Origin: Notospermus geniculatus
Lineage: Eukaryota > Nemertea > Pilidiophora > Heteronemertea > Lineidae
DNA length: 64,000 nt
NCBI GenBank assembly: GCA_002633025.1
Contig: NMRB01000097.1
Location: 384,186 to 448,185, forward strand
Reading direction: 5' to 3'
Every line of letters begins with the position of its first letter. The first letter of the stretch is position 1. Made by a program: the position numbers and the translations under genes. Positions 1 through 9,808 of this stretch are shown in pieces. The notes beneath the pieces were generated by a model. That model was given only the letters and a program-made list of their open reading frames with translations. It had not been told where the DNA came from and made no database searches.

Positions 1-1281
1 GAATCAGACGAACATACAATGAAGAACGCCTTGTCTTCTAATGAGGATGAATACTTAGAATCCGATTGTGATGAAGAGGTAAGTACAGTCATGATCAATA
101 TTGAATATCCTCCATTATTTGATTGTGATGGAGTGGTAGGTACAGTCATGATCAATATTGAATGCCCACCATTATTTAATGTTTCTCTTTTCAGTTGATT
201 TGCCATCTAGCTTTCCAACAACCACTAAAAGTGCATTCTCTAAAACTAAAAGCACCGAGAGACCAAGGGCCAAAGAATGTGAAAATTTTCATCAACCAGC
301 CAAATACTTTGGATTTTGACTCGGCAAAGGGTCGGAAACCAACACAAGCACTTGAGTACGTGTGAAAATATTTTAGGGGTTGAATTTTTTATATAGAATT
401 ACCCTAGAGGTACTCTTTTGAGAGTCACTTATGCAGGAGCTGCTCGCACGCAAGAGTTGCGTGTTCACTGTATAGAGGCGGGGAGAACATGGGGTTCACT
501 CAGCACATTTTATCAATTTTCACACTTTCAGAATAAAGCCTGAAGAATTGGACGGGTCTGTGATAGGATTGGCATATGTTAAGTTTCAAAATGTACAGAG
601 TATGACGGTAGGTTTCAGTTTCATTGCTTGGGTAATATCTAAGGGCTAGCACAAAAACTTCCAATTTTTCTTGGATGTAGCACTAGTAGTCATAGTTGGT
701 AGCGTGTTAGGCTCCTGGCTTTACGTCATAGGACAATTTCGGCAGTGGTGCGCGTTGTTGAAGTTGTGTCGTGGGAAACATGAATAGCACCGTTGAAAAT
801 GATACCGTGTCAATTTCAGCTGTTTTTCGGTGACAACCAAGAAGGTGAGGAGACGACGAGAATAAACTACCTAGGCCTTATAGGCACGCCGGTTAATGCG
901 ACTAATATGGCTGATTTTAAGAGGGTAAGTCCGGACCGCCATGACCAATGCTACTGACATGTATAAAGAGGCTTGAATTCTTTGCCTTGAATCCTGGGGA
1001 TCACTAGTTCTATGTGGGAGGGTGATCAGGGTGGGTTGCTGGTGGGGGATGCTCTTACATGCAATTTCTGGCCAATCTGTATGGAATATCACTGGTTGGC
1101 CAGAGCAGGTCTGGGCCTGGATCCACGCCTGCCTGAGTGACAGCGTTGTTCCCTCTCCAGGCCTAGTGGAAGTCGCACAGATTTGCATTGAATCTCTAAA
1201 CCCCGTGTGGTTCATTTGCTGAATTTCAATAGCATGTTTATCTTATTTCAGGTCGCAGGGAAGAAAGGGGAGAGCCATTGA
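1..1281 (+). CDS. TXNL1: Thioredoxin-like protein 1, C-terminal PITH domain (5' truncated)
   Basis: Five exons: 1-78, 195-355, 532-607, 820-924, 1252-1281 (stop TGA 1279-1281). They give 149 residues that follow human TXNL1 through its PITH domain, including KFQNVQS, GEEETTRI, GTPVNATNMADFKR and the C-terminus GKKGESH. TXNL1 is a cytosolic thioredoxin-fold protein that docks on the 26S proteasome; PITH is the proteasome-binding part. The thioredoxin domain with its CxxC site must lie upstream of the window. Exon 2 has two possible donors four bases apart; 355/356 is chosen because it keeps the frame (ALE-IKPEE). The first donor in the window lies in a 57-bp tandem duplication (see findings). 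Very sure of family and orthology. Confidence 0.95.
64..177 (+). repeat. 57-bp tandem duplication spanning a TXNL1 5' splice site
   Basis: Copy 1 is 64-120 and copy 2 is 121-177. Each begins GATTGTGATG and ends CCATTATTT, with few differences. Copy 1 holds the last 15 exon bases plus the donor GTAAGT at 79. Copy 2 keeps a donor-like GTAGGT at 136. Confidence 0.9.
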
Positions 1282-2745
1282 CACGAGAATATACGAATAG
1301 GACTCTCTGGCAAAGTAAACGCTTGACACTTGATTTCAAATGTGGAGTTCCAGCGATTCAGTCGGTGTACTTGTGGTATCCAAGGAACACTGACTTCAAG
1401 AAATGGGTTGAACCCACAGAACAGGCACTACTCCACATGTGTTTTCTCATGCGAGTTGGTTGTCAGTGAGCAATACACCTTGACCAGTGACACAAAACAA
1501 CTACCGGTACCCATAGTTTTCTACGGCAGAGTTGCCCGTACAGTTGCCCATAGAGAGCCAACTCGTGGTAGAAACCTCTCACCTTACGATATAACATAAC
1601 ATGCCAATGTTCCACTCTGCTACCCCTACTACTTTCTGGATGTCTAAGTCATTGAGAGAAACCATCAGTGTCTGGATACAGTTCTTAATTCTAATGTTAC
1701 CCATGCTTGTAAAAATGACTGTACATGATGTGTGCCATTTTTTTCTGAAATAAAACTGGGATTATTCAACTAAAAGGAACTAAGATGAAACATGTCCTGT
1801 GCATTTATTTACACGCTTATATTCATTCAAATGTATCTTATGAACAAGGAACTAAGCATAACTCCTAAAACTACTGGTATGATCCATGTACGTACATCAG
1901 AACCTACTAGTATCATACATACTGGTACTGATATTGTACATGTACAGCTGAACCTACTGGTAAAGTATAGCAGAAACTACTGGTACCATTGGAATGGTAC
2001 ACGCATGAGAAAATGCCATCCAGAATACCTAGCTGTACAGAAGGTCAATTGAAATGAAGGTTTAGCCCCAGAAAATTCACCTCTACACTGATTGTGTTGT
2101 TGAACACAAAATGTAGTCAACTACAAATTCATGTTGTGACAAGCAGATAAGACCCTTCAATACAATTTCTTGAAAATCGCATTGAAAAACCATAGACTCC
2201 CGAATACAAATTATTGTTGATTCCATTACCCCAAGATCCAAAAGCTGCCAAAATTTCAAGGATGACAAGCGTGTGTCAAATAGGGACAAACTAAGGGACT
2301 CAAAAAGTTAAGTCATGACAAGAGCACCACAACATGCATACATGTACAGATGTAACAAGCATACCTAAGAATATCCCCTACCCATAATGAACTAGATCTT
2401 GACAAGATCAGTTCATCAGACACATGCACAGGAATCTTATGTGGGTGGTATAGGAAAACCCGATATCGCTGAATGATCAACAAGGGCTGTCAGATTGCCT
2501 GTGCAAAGTACCTGCACGAAGTATATTTCAGCTATTGAAATGTACGTGTTTACCAAGGTCATCAACATTTCCTCAAATGCGACATCTCATGAACAAGTGA
2601 ACAGTACATGGACATTCCATATTTTGTCAAGTACAAAAATCTTTCTGTGCAATTCAAAGGTTCGCACACCCCAGGCCAAGGGACTTTTTCAGGAATTCCA
2701 GTGGCCACACCAACCCTGAATTCCCTTCTGAAAGATCCTCGATCA
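1282..2745. other. TXNL1 3' UTR and spacer to the GABPA 3' end
   Basis: AATAAA at 1749-1754 is the likely TXNL1 polyadenylation signal. From 1790 to about 2450 I see no coding potential; short ORFs here match nothing. A dispersed repeat starts near 2450. The rest should hold the GABPA 3' UTR, read leftward from 2745. Confidence 0.6.
2450..2590 (+). repeat. Dispersed repeat, copy 1 of 3 (TGATCAACAAGGGCTGTCAG)
   Basis: The block around TGATCAACAAGGGCTGTCAG followed by ATTGC-CTGTGCA recurs at about 37322-37440 and 54246-54400, with AGGAAAACCC just upstream in all three. Class unknown; no TIR or tRNA-like box seen. Confidence 0.7.
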
Positions 2746-5700
2746 TCAGTGAATACTGTGAGTCTTATCCTGTTCTGCTGCCTTCCGTACGAGGACTGCT
2801 CCGGGCCGTAAGTGGTCTTTCATCCGTCGGAGCTGTTTAGCAGCACTGTCTTGTACGAGTCTGTTCAACTCGCCTGCTGTGTACCCAAGCAACATTTTCA
2901 GATCACAAACGAACTTGTAGACAAATCTCTTCCCATGAACCTAAGAATGAAAGCAAAGGTAGAGTATTATTGATTCAGGAGCATGTGGATCATGTCCATC
3001 AGGGCCGAAGTCAAAGCATCATTGGCCATGCTGAGTACGGAAGAGGCCATCTCAAGGTACTCATGTTCCTCAGTTGAATGGGGTCTTTTACTTGCCCTTG
3101 CAAAGGTACAAGGCACCACGGCTTGCTGTCCCAAGCAACGGACCTGAAGAACCATTGATGATTTACCCCATATGTGACCCTATCCAGCAAAAGTAGGTGC
3201 TTGTTGCAACCGAGGAAAGGGTTGACAGCCTTACAACACAATGGCTCAAATGTTCATCTCTGCAGGTTGACATTAGTAGTGGACAGCAGTGATAATATGA
3301 CAATAGTAGTGGACAGCAGTGATAATAGTAGAGTAAACTGATGACCAATGATGACCACTTGCGACAAGCGCCTGCTTTTGCTGGAGCAGGTCAGATATGG
3401 CCCAGGCTGGATCCGAACCCAGGATCCGCTACTTGCGAAGCCTATGTGATAAGGACTAGGGTATCAGGGCCCCCATAAGTGATGAAACCAAGAATCCAGC
3501 ACTATCCAACACAGTACTTCAAAACTCACCTTTGCTATCATATCTCCATCGTAATAATACCGTAACGCCCGACTTAGTTTTTCATATGTCATTGTAGGTT
3601 TATTTTTTCTCTGTCCCCACATCTGTGCCACCATCTCTGGGTGGTTCAATTTGAACTCCCCTTCATCTCCGACCCAGTGTATAACCTCCCGGCATTCTTT
3701 GTCCGTTAGGAGTTCGAGCAGGAACTGCCAAAGTTGGATTTGACCATTGTTCCCTATAACAAAAATATAAACATACATGCACATGTGACAATATGTGACC
3801 CGTCACCGCAAAACCAGTACTAAGTACAACTCTGAAGTTGGCAGGTGGAGACGAACATTTTGTCAATTTCAGTAGGCCTAGGCTCCCCTTCTCGCACAGT
3901 AAGGAAGGGAACGACCGTAATGACCCGAGATTCTCAGGATGACCCAGAACGAGCTCTGACCCACGTCTTACCTGTTCTGTTACCCGGTAATGTCCGTTCT
4001 TCCCCAGCAACTTTTAGTTTATAGATTCTTGGTTTTTCATTCTTTGCGAAGGTTCGATGCACCTTATTACCTGAGCAGGAAAATGAGAGAAAACTTAAGG
4101 ATACGGAAATGTTCTGGGGGAATTGAAATGATGATAAAATGATTGTGAAGATGAGAACAACAAGAGATCAAGGTACGCACCTTTTCTGATGTCTCCAGCG
4201 TAATTATCTGGATTCGTCGTGGAGACAGTGACTGTGGTTATGGCATGTGGAGTGGGTTGTTGGACAACAGCTGCAATAGAAAGAAACTCTAATCGTATAA
4301 CATGGAATTGGATTTAGTTTTCCCCGACACATGATACATTAACCCTTTTAGTCCAGATCAGGCCAAATGGTGCCAATCTTTGTCTTTGTATTAGATAGTT
4401 TCATTCAGGGCTGAAGCCAAAGTATTATTGGCCCTGGTAAGTATGGAAGAGGCCATCTCAAGCAACTCATGTTTCTACTTGGATGGGGTCTTTTACTTGC
4501 CCTTGCAAAGACAGAAGGTTTGATTAATCCCATGAGGCCCAGGATTTCAACTTGTGACCTGCCGCTTGCTTAGCAGACAAGCTATCAAGGCTCCTCAGCC
4601 TTGATGCTGCTCTAGGCCGCGCAAGGCCCCATGTAACAAGGACAGGACACTCAAACCAATCTAACACACAGGACTAGCCCTGAATGCCAAAATCAATTTC
4701 CACAAATTTGCAAAAAGTTCCTTACCAACAAATTTACATTTCCTGAGTAGTTCTAAATGTGTCCAAAAGACGTCGCCTCTGTCAAATGGTATGTATTTTA
4801 CAAATTGGTCATGAGTTAACCCACATAATTCTCGTCCAGTCAACGTAAAACTATCAATGTCAACTCCTGAGAGACTGAATTCTTTCACTGCCCATTGTAT
4901 CCAGTGACGCACATGGACTTGGTTCCACTGGTATGGATCTGGAAATGAAAAGATGGGAATAAGTTGTTTGTTGACATGTCCTCAAATCAAGCGCCGTTTT
5001 GAGAAAAAGGCGAAAGACAGATTTTAGTTTAATGGGAAATGCATTTGACAGCCAAACTTCGGAGGCGTATTCTGCAAAATCTACCACTTCGAAATCAATG
5101 TGAAAAGTACAAAATGTACATTTTGACCGACTGAATTTGAAACTGTCATTAACCCATTTTAACAAATTTTTAATGGAACCTCGTCCGCAGGTGCACGTTC
5201 GCATATTTGCACAGGTTTTGCCTATGACTGGAGCACAGCTTTGCCTAGAGACTAGGTTCACTCTCTATGGGAGGTACCACCAAAAATCAAAACAAACCCC
5301 ACGAGCCATTCGCTTTAACCCAAGCTAAGGAGAGCAATGAAGGCATAGACAGCTACATGCAGGGTTCCTGCAGCCTGTGGAGCACCAAAGACCTTTTTAA
5401 GACTTTTTAAGACCAAGTATCGGCAAAATTTAAGACCTATTTTCTTCTAAATGAAGCCCCCGAACATCCCGGGAAGGGGTTCCGCAAGGGATGAATGACA
5501 GGGATTGACACGGCCAAGAAAGTGGGTAGGCTAGGTACTTGGGTGGAAAAATTTTGATTTTAAGAAGCCCGGAAATGCGATTTCCTGACATCTCCTGCCA
5601 ATTTTTTACAACTGCCTTGATATGAAATTTAAGACCTTTTTAAGACCTTCCCACAGAAATTATCAAATTTAAGACTTTTTAAGGCCTTGAAAATGGAAGT

Positions 5701-6802
5701 GCCAAATTTAAGACTTTTTAAGACCTTGCAGGAACCCTGTACATGTCAATTCACAGTCACTCCTAGAACAGCCAGAAGAAGGTCCGACCTGCAGAAGCTC
5801 CCATCTCTACACAGTCTAAGAAGACTACACTACATACCAAAAGGTATTTTCAATCTTTCCTGTTCTTTCCTGAAGTTTTGGTCAACGATCCAACGTGTGA
5901 CATGATCTGCTTCTTCTGGAAATGGGATGACAAGTTTGGAAACTGATTGAGTGGTGGCTGCTGCAACATGGACAATCAGAAAATAAACATCACCACAATG
6001 TTACATTTCACTGCACTCAGGCTCATCTTGAGAATATCGGAGGTTCTCAGCGCTCACTCCCTTCATAACCAAAGTTGCAGTTAATAGACGGATTTAGATG
6101 AAGTTTTCTTCAAGTGCAGTCTGCAAGCCCTGTGGCTTGTTCTCTAGTCAACAAGATTCCAAATTTGAAATCCGATGTGTACTCACTGGGTGGTGGAAGT
6201 GGAGGTGGATGGCTTGATTCGATTTCTTCTTCTGTCTGCTTCAAGATATCCACAATGTTGATTTTTGGTTTAATACCCGGTTGTGACTTGATTTCCACGT
6301 TAATCTGTACCATCCCCTCACCCTGGACACACTGCTCTACGAGGTTTTTATCAGGATCAAGCTGGAGGAAGAAGGAAAGAATATGTCACTGTTAACCCTT
6401 AGAGCGCCGGGTTTTTTCAACTTTTCCTTCTCCTGTGACCAGGTTTTTTTTGAAAAAAAAAATTTTTTTGGAAAAAAAATTTTTTTTACGAGAAAAAGAA
6501 AAAAATTGCCAAAAATGCATGTGTTTTGAAAATTTAATTTTATGACTTTTCCGAGTATACTTAGTAACGGTCCTAAAAAAGAGAATTGTCACACCGAGTA
6601 TACTCGGTAACGGCGCTCTAAGGGTTAAACTTTCACACTGGTCACCACAGTTACAGTGGGACCTCTCTATTAAGGACACAGTTGGGACAGTAACACCCAC
6701 CTCCAACTGATCTTGCAAAAAGAAATCATGATCTTTCAATGAGCATTGTAGCTTTGACTCGAGTAATTTCCGCAGCGTTGACAATGGTTCTGCAATGTCC
6801 AT
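2746..6802 (-). CDS. GABPA: GA-binding protein alpha chain (ETS transcription factor)
   Basis: Eight exons read leftward: 6802-6701, 6361-6187, 5960-5838, 4938-4726, 4270-4181, 4070-3972, 3753-3530, 2940-2746 (stop 2748-2746); 1,221 nt, 406 aa (human about 454). Residues 1-92 match the ubiquitin-like N-domain ([18 protein letters not shown]). Residues 134-204 are the SAM/Pointed domain ([17 protein letters not shown]). Residues 268-355 are the ETS domain ([15 protein letters not shown], then the DNA-recognition helix [15 protein letters not shown]). It binds GGAA sites as a partner of GABPB and drives nuclear genes for mitochondria and ribosomes. The start ATG 6802-6800 is the first in frame; human GABPA has about 40 further N-terminal residues not found here, so a short upstream exon may be missing. 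An N lies at 6819. Confidence 0.95.
2994..3170 (-). repeat. tRNA-derived SINE copy (body), GABPA last intron
   Basis: Reverse complement of the main SINE body of this window: TTGCAAGGGCAAGTAAAAGA type core, GGAACATGAGTA and the 3' GGCCCTGATGGA end. The tRNA-like head is degraded. Confidence 0.8.
3174..3393. mobile_element. GTGACC-TIR MITE, copy 1
   Basis: Left end GTGACCCTATCCAGCAAAAG, right end CTTTTGCTGGAGCAGGTCA, that is, inverted repeats of about 18 bp. The interior (CGCAACCGAGGAAAGG, ACAACACAATGGCT, GTGGACAGCAGTGATAAT) is shared with copies at 9618-9808 and 19190-19398. Confidence 0.75.
4404..4595 (-). repeat. tRNA-derived SINE copy, GABPA intron
   Basis: Antisense copy of the main SINE family: GGCCAATAATACTTTGGCTT in reverse complement, a GGGTCTTTTACTTGCCCTTG block, and a box-B-proximal head ending near GCTTGCTTAGCAGACAAG. 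Confidence 0.8.
5360..5739. mobile_element. 380-bp TIR element with TACATG target duplication, GABPA intron
   Basis: The ends are CAGGGTTCCTGCA (left) and TGCAGGAACCCTG (right), a perfect 13-bp TIR. TACATG lies directly outside both ends (5354-5359 and 5740-5745). The interior repeats TTTTTAAGAC several times in both halves. No transposase is encoded, so it is non-autonomous. The CAGGG start suggests a hAT-like family, although the 6-bp duplication is shorter than the usual 8. Confidence 0.85.
6396..6624. mobile_element. 229-bp MITE flanked by TTAA (piggyBac-like), GABPA intron
   Basis: The TIR is CCCTTAGAGCGCCG, exactly inverted at the right end as CGGCGCTCTAAGGG, and both ends abut TTAA (6392-6395, 6625-6628). 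CCC-type ends with TTAA target sites are the known piggyBac signature. The interior is an A/T-rich palindrome around 6447-6500. No ORF. Confidence 0.85.
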
Positions 6803-7437
6803 ATGCTGTACAACAATANTGTCTCGCGTGAAAAAAAAGTTGGCAAGGTGAAATCAGAACTCCCCAAAAAACCTGTTTTACCCCTTGTTATGTATAACGA
6901 TTCATGTTTGCATCCATATCATGCAGTTTGCAGTTTGTTTATAAACTTATGTTTGTTGGCATATTCACAATGACTTCGAAATTTTCTCGTATGAGCCGAG
7001 TAAAAGAGGAGACCGGTCACCAGCTCGTGCACTGCATGCACGCAATGTACGCTGTGATGTACAGAGCAGTAGAACCGGTGTGGAAGGAATTTGAGTCCCA
7101 GGAATGAATGTCCAAGTCACAATAGTCTGCGTTTTCTGGGGTTTATGTTCAAATGGTCACGGTTTCTATAGCCATATCGAGTTAAAAGAAAGAAAAAACA
7201 TCTGCAAGCAAGACTGCCTGCCTTTTTTTATTGGCTTTCTTTTTTGTGCTTTTTTTGGGCCACAAGAAAAAGCCCTTTAGTTTTTTTGGGGGGGTGGGGG
7301 TGGTACCGTGGGGTGGGTGGGGGTAGGCCTAGGCCCTAAAGCGTAAGGCCGGGGGGTGCATAGGCCTACCAGCTGTACACTGTCTCGGTACTATTAACAA
7401 TCTGAGTCTAATGTGATGTTTCTTTTTCTTCCAGATC
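6803..7437. promoter_or_regulatory. Shared divergent promoter of GABPA and ATP5PF
   Basis: 635 bp lie between the two start codons, which point away from each other. The ATP5PF start follows a good acceptor (TTTCTTCCAG, ending 7434), so a 5' UTR intron lies inside this interval and the real promoter is probably in 6850-7140. I see no clear TATA box. A G-rich tract occupies 7288-7372. Confidence 0.7.
7288..7372 (+). other. G-rich tract upstream of ATP5PF
   Basis: Several runs of four or more G separated by short loops (GGGGGGGTGGGGGTGG, GGGGTGGGTGGGGGTAGG, GGCCGGGGGG). This pattern can form a G-quadruplex on the + strand. It lies about 70-150 bp before the coding start, probably in the 5' UTR intron. 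Confidence 0.5.
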
Positions 7438-8255
7438 ATGTTGACTCAAGTGATTGCCCAAGGCCTACGGTCAGCTGGCCTGAGGCCTCTGACAGCTTTG
7501 CTGAGACGCAATATCGGTCTCAGTGCTGCTGCCTACCAGAAGGTTGACATGGACCCAATCCAAAAAGCTTTTGTTGAGAAAATCCATGCCTACGCACAGA
7601 AAAGCAAGTAAGTAAACTGGACTGCAAGATATTTACTGAACGAAACAGTCAATGGATGTGTAGTCTGGATCTGTCTAATTGTCTGATAGCGTCTTTATAC
7701 ATCATGTTTTATTCTTTTCTTTAGGGCGGCAGGAGGCAAGTTAGTGGACGCAACTCCTGAAGTCAACAAACAAATGCAAGACGAATTAACAAGGATAGAA
7801 AAAATGTACAATGCCACTGGTAAAGATATGACCAAATTCCCAGAGTTTACTTTTACTGGTAGGTTTCCATGAATGTTTTTGCCTTTATTCTATAACAATC
7901 AATGGCACCAAGTCATTGACCATGATCACCCATGTGTTGTTCTATTTCAGTGAAATCTACACATAGGTCATGTCAATTACAAGATCAGTTGCTTCTGAAT
8001 CATCATTATATAGGGTCCAATTCTCTCAATACAAGGGACCCCTAGATAGAATTCCTTTTTCACATTTTCTTCACTATCTACAGGTTTAATATGTGTACTT
8101 ATATTTCAGATCCTGACCTAGAAAAAGTTGACCTCGGACTCAGCAAAGAGGAACTGACGGCTCAGATCGAAGCGAAGGAGAAACAGTCAGCGGGCGCTGC
8201 AGCAGAAGATGAAGGGAAAGTTGATGAAAATTTAGCATATTTTGAAAAATTTTAG
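7438..8255 (+). CDS. ATP5PF: ATP synthase peripheral-stalk subunit F6 (coupling factor 6)
   Basis: Three exons: 7438-7607, 7725-7858, 8110-8255 (TAG 8253-8255); 450 nt, 149 aa. Residues 1-35 form a mitochondrial targeting peptide rich in L, R and S (LLRRNIGLSAAAYQK, close to human LRRNIGVTAVAF). The mature part follows F6: DPIQKAFVEKIHAYAQKSK, GGKLVDATPE, then FPEFTFTDPDLEKV. F6 is a helical subunit of the stator stalk of mitochondrial F1Fo-ATP synthase. Human F6 is 108 aa and ends soon after the DP-motif; here about 35 extra charged residues follow (KEELTAQIEAKEKQ and EDEGKVDENLAYFEKF). AATAAA sits at 8279-8284. It shares a promoter with GABPA, as in mammals. Confidence 0.95.
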
Positions 8256-8827
8256 ATGATTATTGTAACTTTTTTGTAAATAAATTCTAGATGGTTTGAA
8301 TTACTGTGAGTGACTTCCTCCTTCATAAAAAATGCAGGAGATTTTGAATGTGATTGCCCGTTGAAATACCTGCTGTTTTTCTAGCTGGGTGTGATTTCAG
8401 CAATTTATCGCAACCTCTAGGTGTTTAGTGAATATTGATTATTCTGATTGTGTAGGCCTAGGAGGTGAAGATTGTTTTTTTTCTCCTCGGATACGATGCT
8501 GAAGTCTGCTTGGCAGGGTAAATTAATAAGAAATGCACAATGCATGTCCACATTTGTTATTAACAGGAGCTGACTTCGACAGGGTGTGTGTATGCAGGAG
8601 GATTGCTAACTTGGGGTGAAATGTGCACATGTGTTAATAAATATGTAAAGACCAAAGTCTTCGTTCCCTTCAATTTCCTACATTTTACATGTATTCAGAT
8701 TTACGGAGTACTAGTCTCCCGAAACCCGATATCTTGTGCCATATGAGCGTGTCCTGTCTGTTCTTGCCACTCCAATAACTAGAGATCCGTGGGCAGTGGG
8801 GCTTGTGCTCAACTGACGCCTGGATGC

Positions 8828-8930
8828 ATCCTCCCATAGCAGGGCTTTGGTCTCGCTCCTCTTCATACACTCGCACACTTGTGTGAGTGGATGAAGAGGA
8901 GCGAGGTAAAAACCTCTGCTGTGGGAGGAT
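8828..8930. repeat. Imperfect 100-bp hairpin
   Basis: The left arm ATCCTCCCATAGCAGGG...CTCGCTCCTCTTCAT pairs with the right arm ATGAAGAGGAGCGAG...CTGCTGTGGGAGGAT around a short centre near 8878. A few mismatches. It looks like a small fold-back element. Confidence 0.8.
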
Positions 8931-8959
8931 GGTTCAGCTGGTAATAGGAGCTGTCAGCG

Positions 8960-9110
8960 AGTTGACCACTAGGTGTCACTACGGCCCAATTCAATGCATC
9001 TAGCGGACCCAGTCATTATCGATCGAGCAGCAATCACGTAGATTTTCCTGTACATTGGTCCGCTAAGACTTTGCTGCCATCTGTTGGCAATATGCGCGGC
9101 TGACTGCTCC
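8960..9110 (+). repeat. Dispersed repeat (GGTCCGCTAARACTTTGCTG), copy 1 of 3
   Basis: It shares TAGCGGACCC, AATCACGT-GATTT-CCTGT, TTGGTCCGCTAA, TTTGCTGCCATCT and GGCTGACTGCT with 37925-38050 (+) and 52490-52660 (antisense). Class unknown. Confidence 0.75.
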
Positions 9111-9441
9111 TATTGGCAAGAACGGACACCAGTCACCAGCCATATACATGTATGATCAAGACACTGCAATAAATCTGGACTGAATTTTGTAATGGCTGGG
9201 TAAGTTTAAATCTTCAGATCTTGCCCAGGTGACCCCAATGTTTTGCTGGGTCAAAAACAGGTGAAACTCATGACTATCTCTCTCAATTCAATTCATTTAT
9301 TCCCACTATCAAATGCCAATACATGGCAAAATACATTGAAAATTAAATAAAATGCATTTTACAAGAAAAAGGACATGCGAAGTAACCAATTTACACCGAG
9401 GATCAACCATGAGAAAACAATTATCCAGAAATTTGTGAGCC

Positions 9442-9615
9442 ACTCTGGCAAAACCAGACGCTTGTTGGCAGGTTGAGACCAACCGTTTGGCAGTTTCATT
9501 ATTGTCTGCCTATTATGAAATACGACAGATCTATTTCTTCCATTCTCTCCTGGTGTCATCTTAGTTCGTTTAGGCTCAACTTCTGAGCGATAAGCGTTTG
9601 GTTTTGCCAGAGCGG
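9442..9615. mobile_element. Small element with 21-bp inverted ends
   Basis: The left end CTCTGGCAAAACCAGACGCT and right end AGCGTTTGGTTTTGCCAGAG are inverted with one or two differences. The middle (TTGTCTGCC-ATT-TGAAAT, TTCTCTGGTGT-ATCTT) resembles the element at 63178-63369, so the two may be one family. Confidence 0.65.
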
Positions 9616-9617
9616 CT

Positions 9618-9808
9618 CGACCCGCTCTAGCAAATGGAGGTGCATGTCGCAACCGAGGAAAGGGGTTAATGGCCTTACAACACAATAGCTGAAATGTATG
9701 TCTCCGCAGGTTGACAATAGTAGTGGACAGCAGTGATAATAGTTGAGTAAACTGATGACCAATGATGATCAACTGCAATGTGTGCCTACTTTTGCTGGAT
9801 CGGGTCGC
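9618..9808. mobile_element. GTGACC-type MITE, copy 2
   Basis: The core CGCAACCGAGGAAAGG, TTACAACACAATAGCTGAAA and GTGGACAGCAGTGATAAT is nearly identical to 19190-19398 and 3174-3393. Ends are diverged (CGACCCGCT..., ...GGATCGGGTCG). Confidence 0.75.

Noticed and set aside
6904-7107. ORF of 67 codons in the GABPA/ATP5PF promoter
   Set aside because: No family match; it lies in the expected 5' UTR/promoter and is not supported by splice sites.
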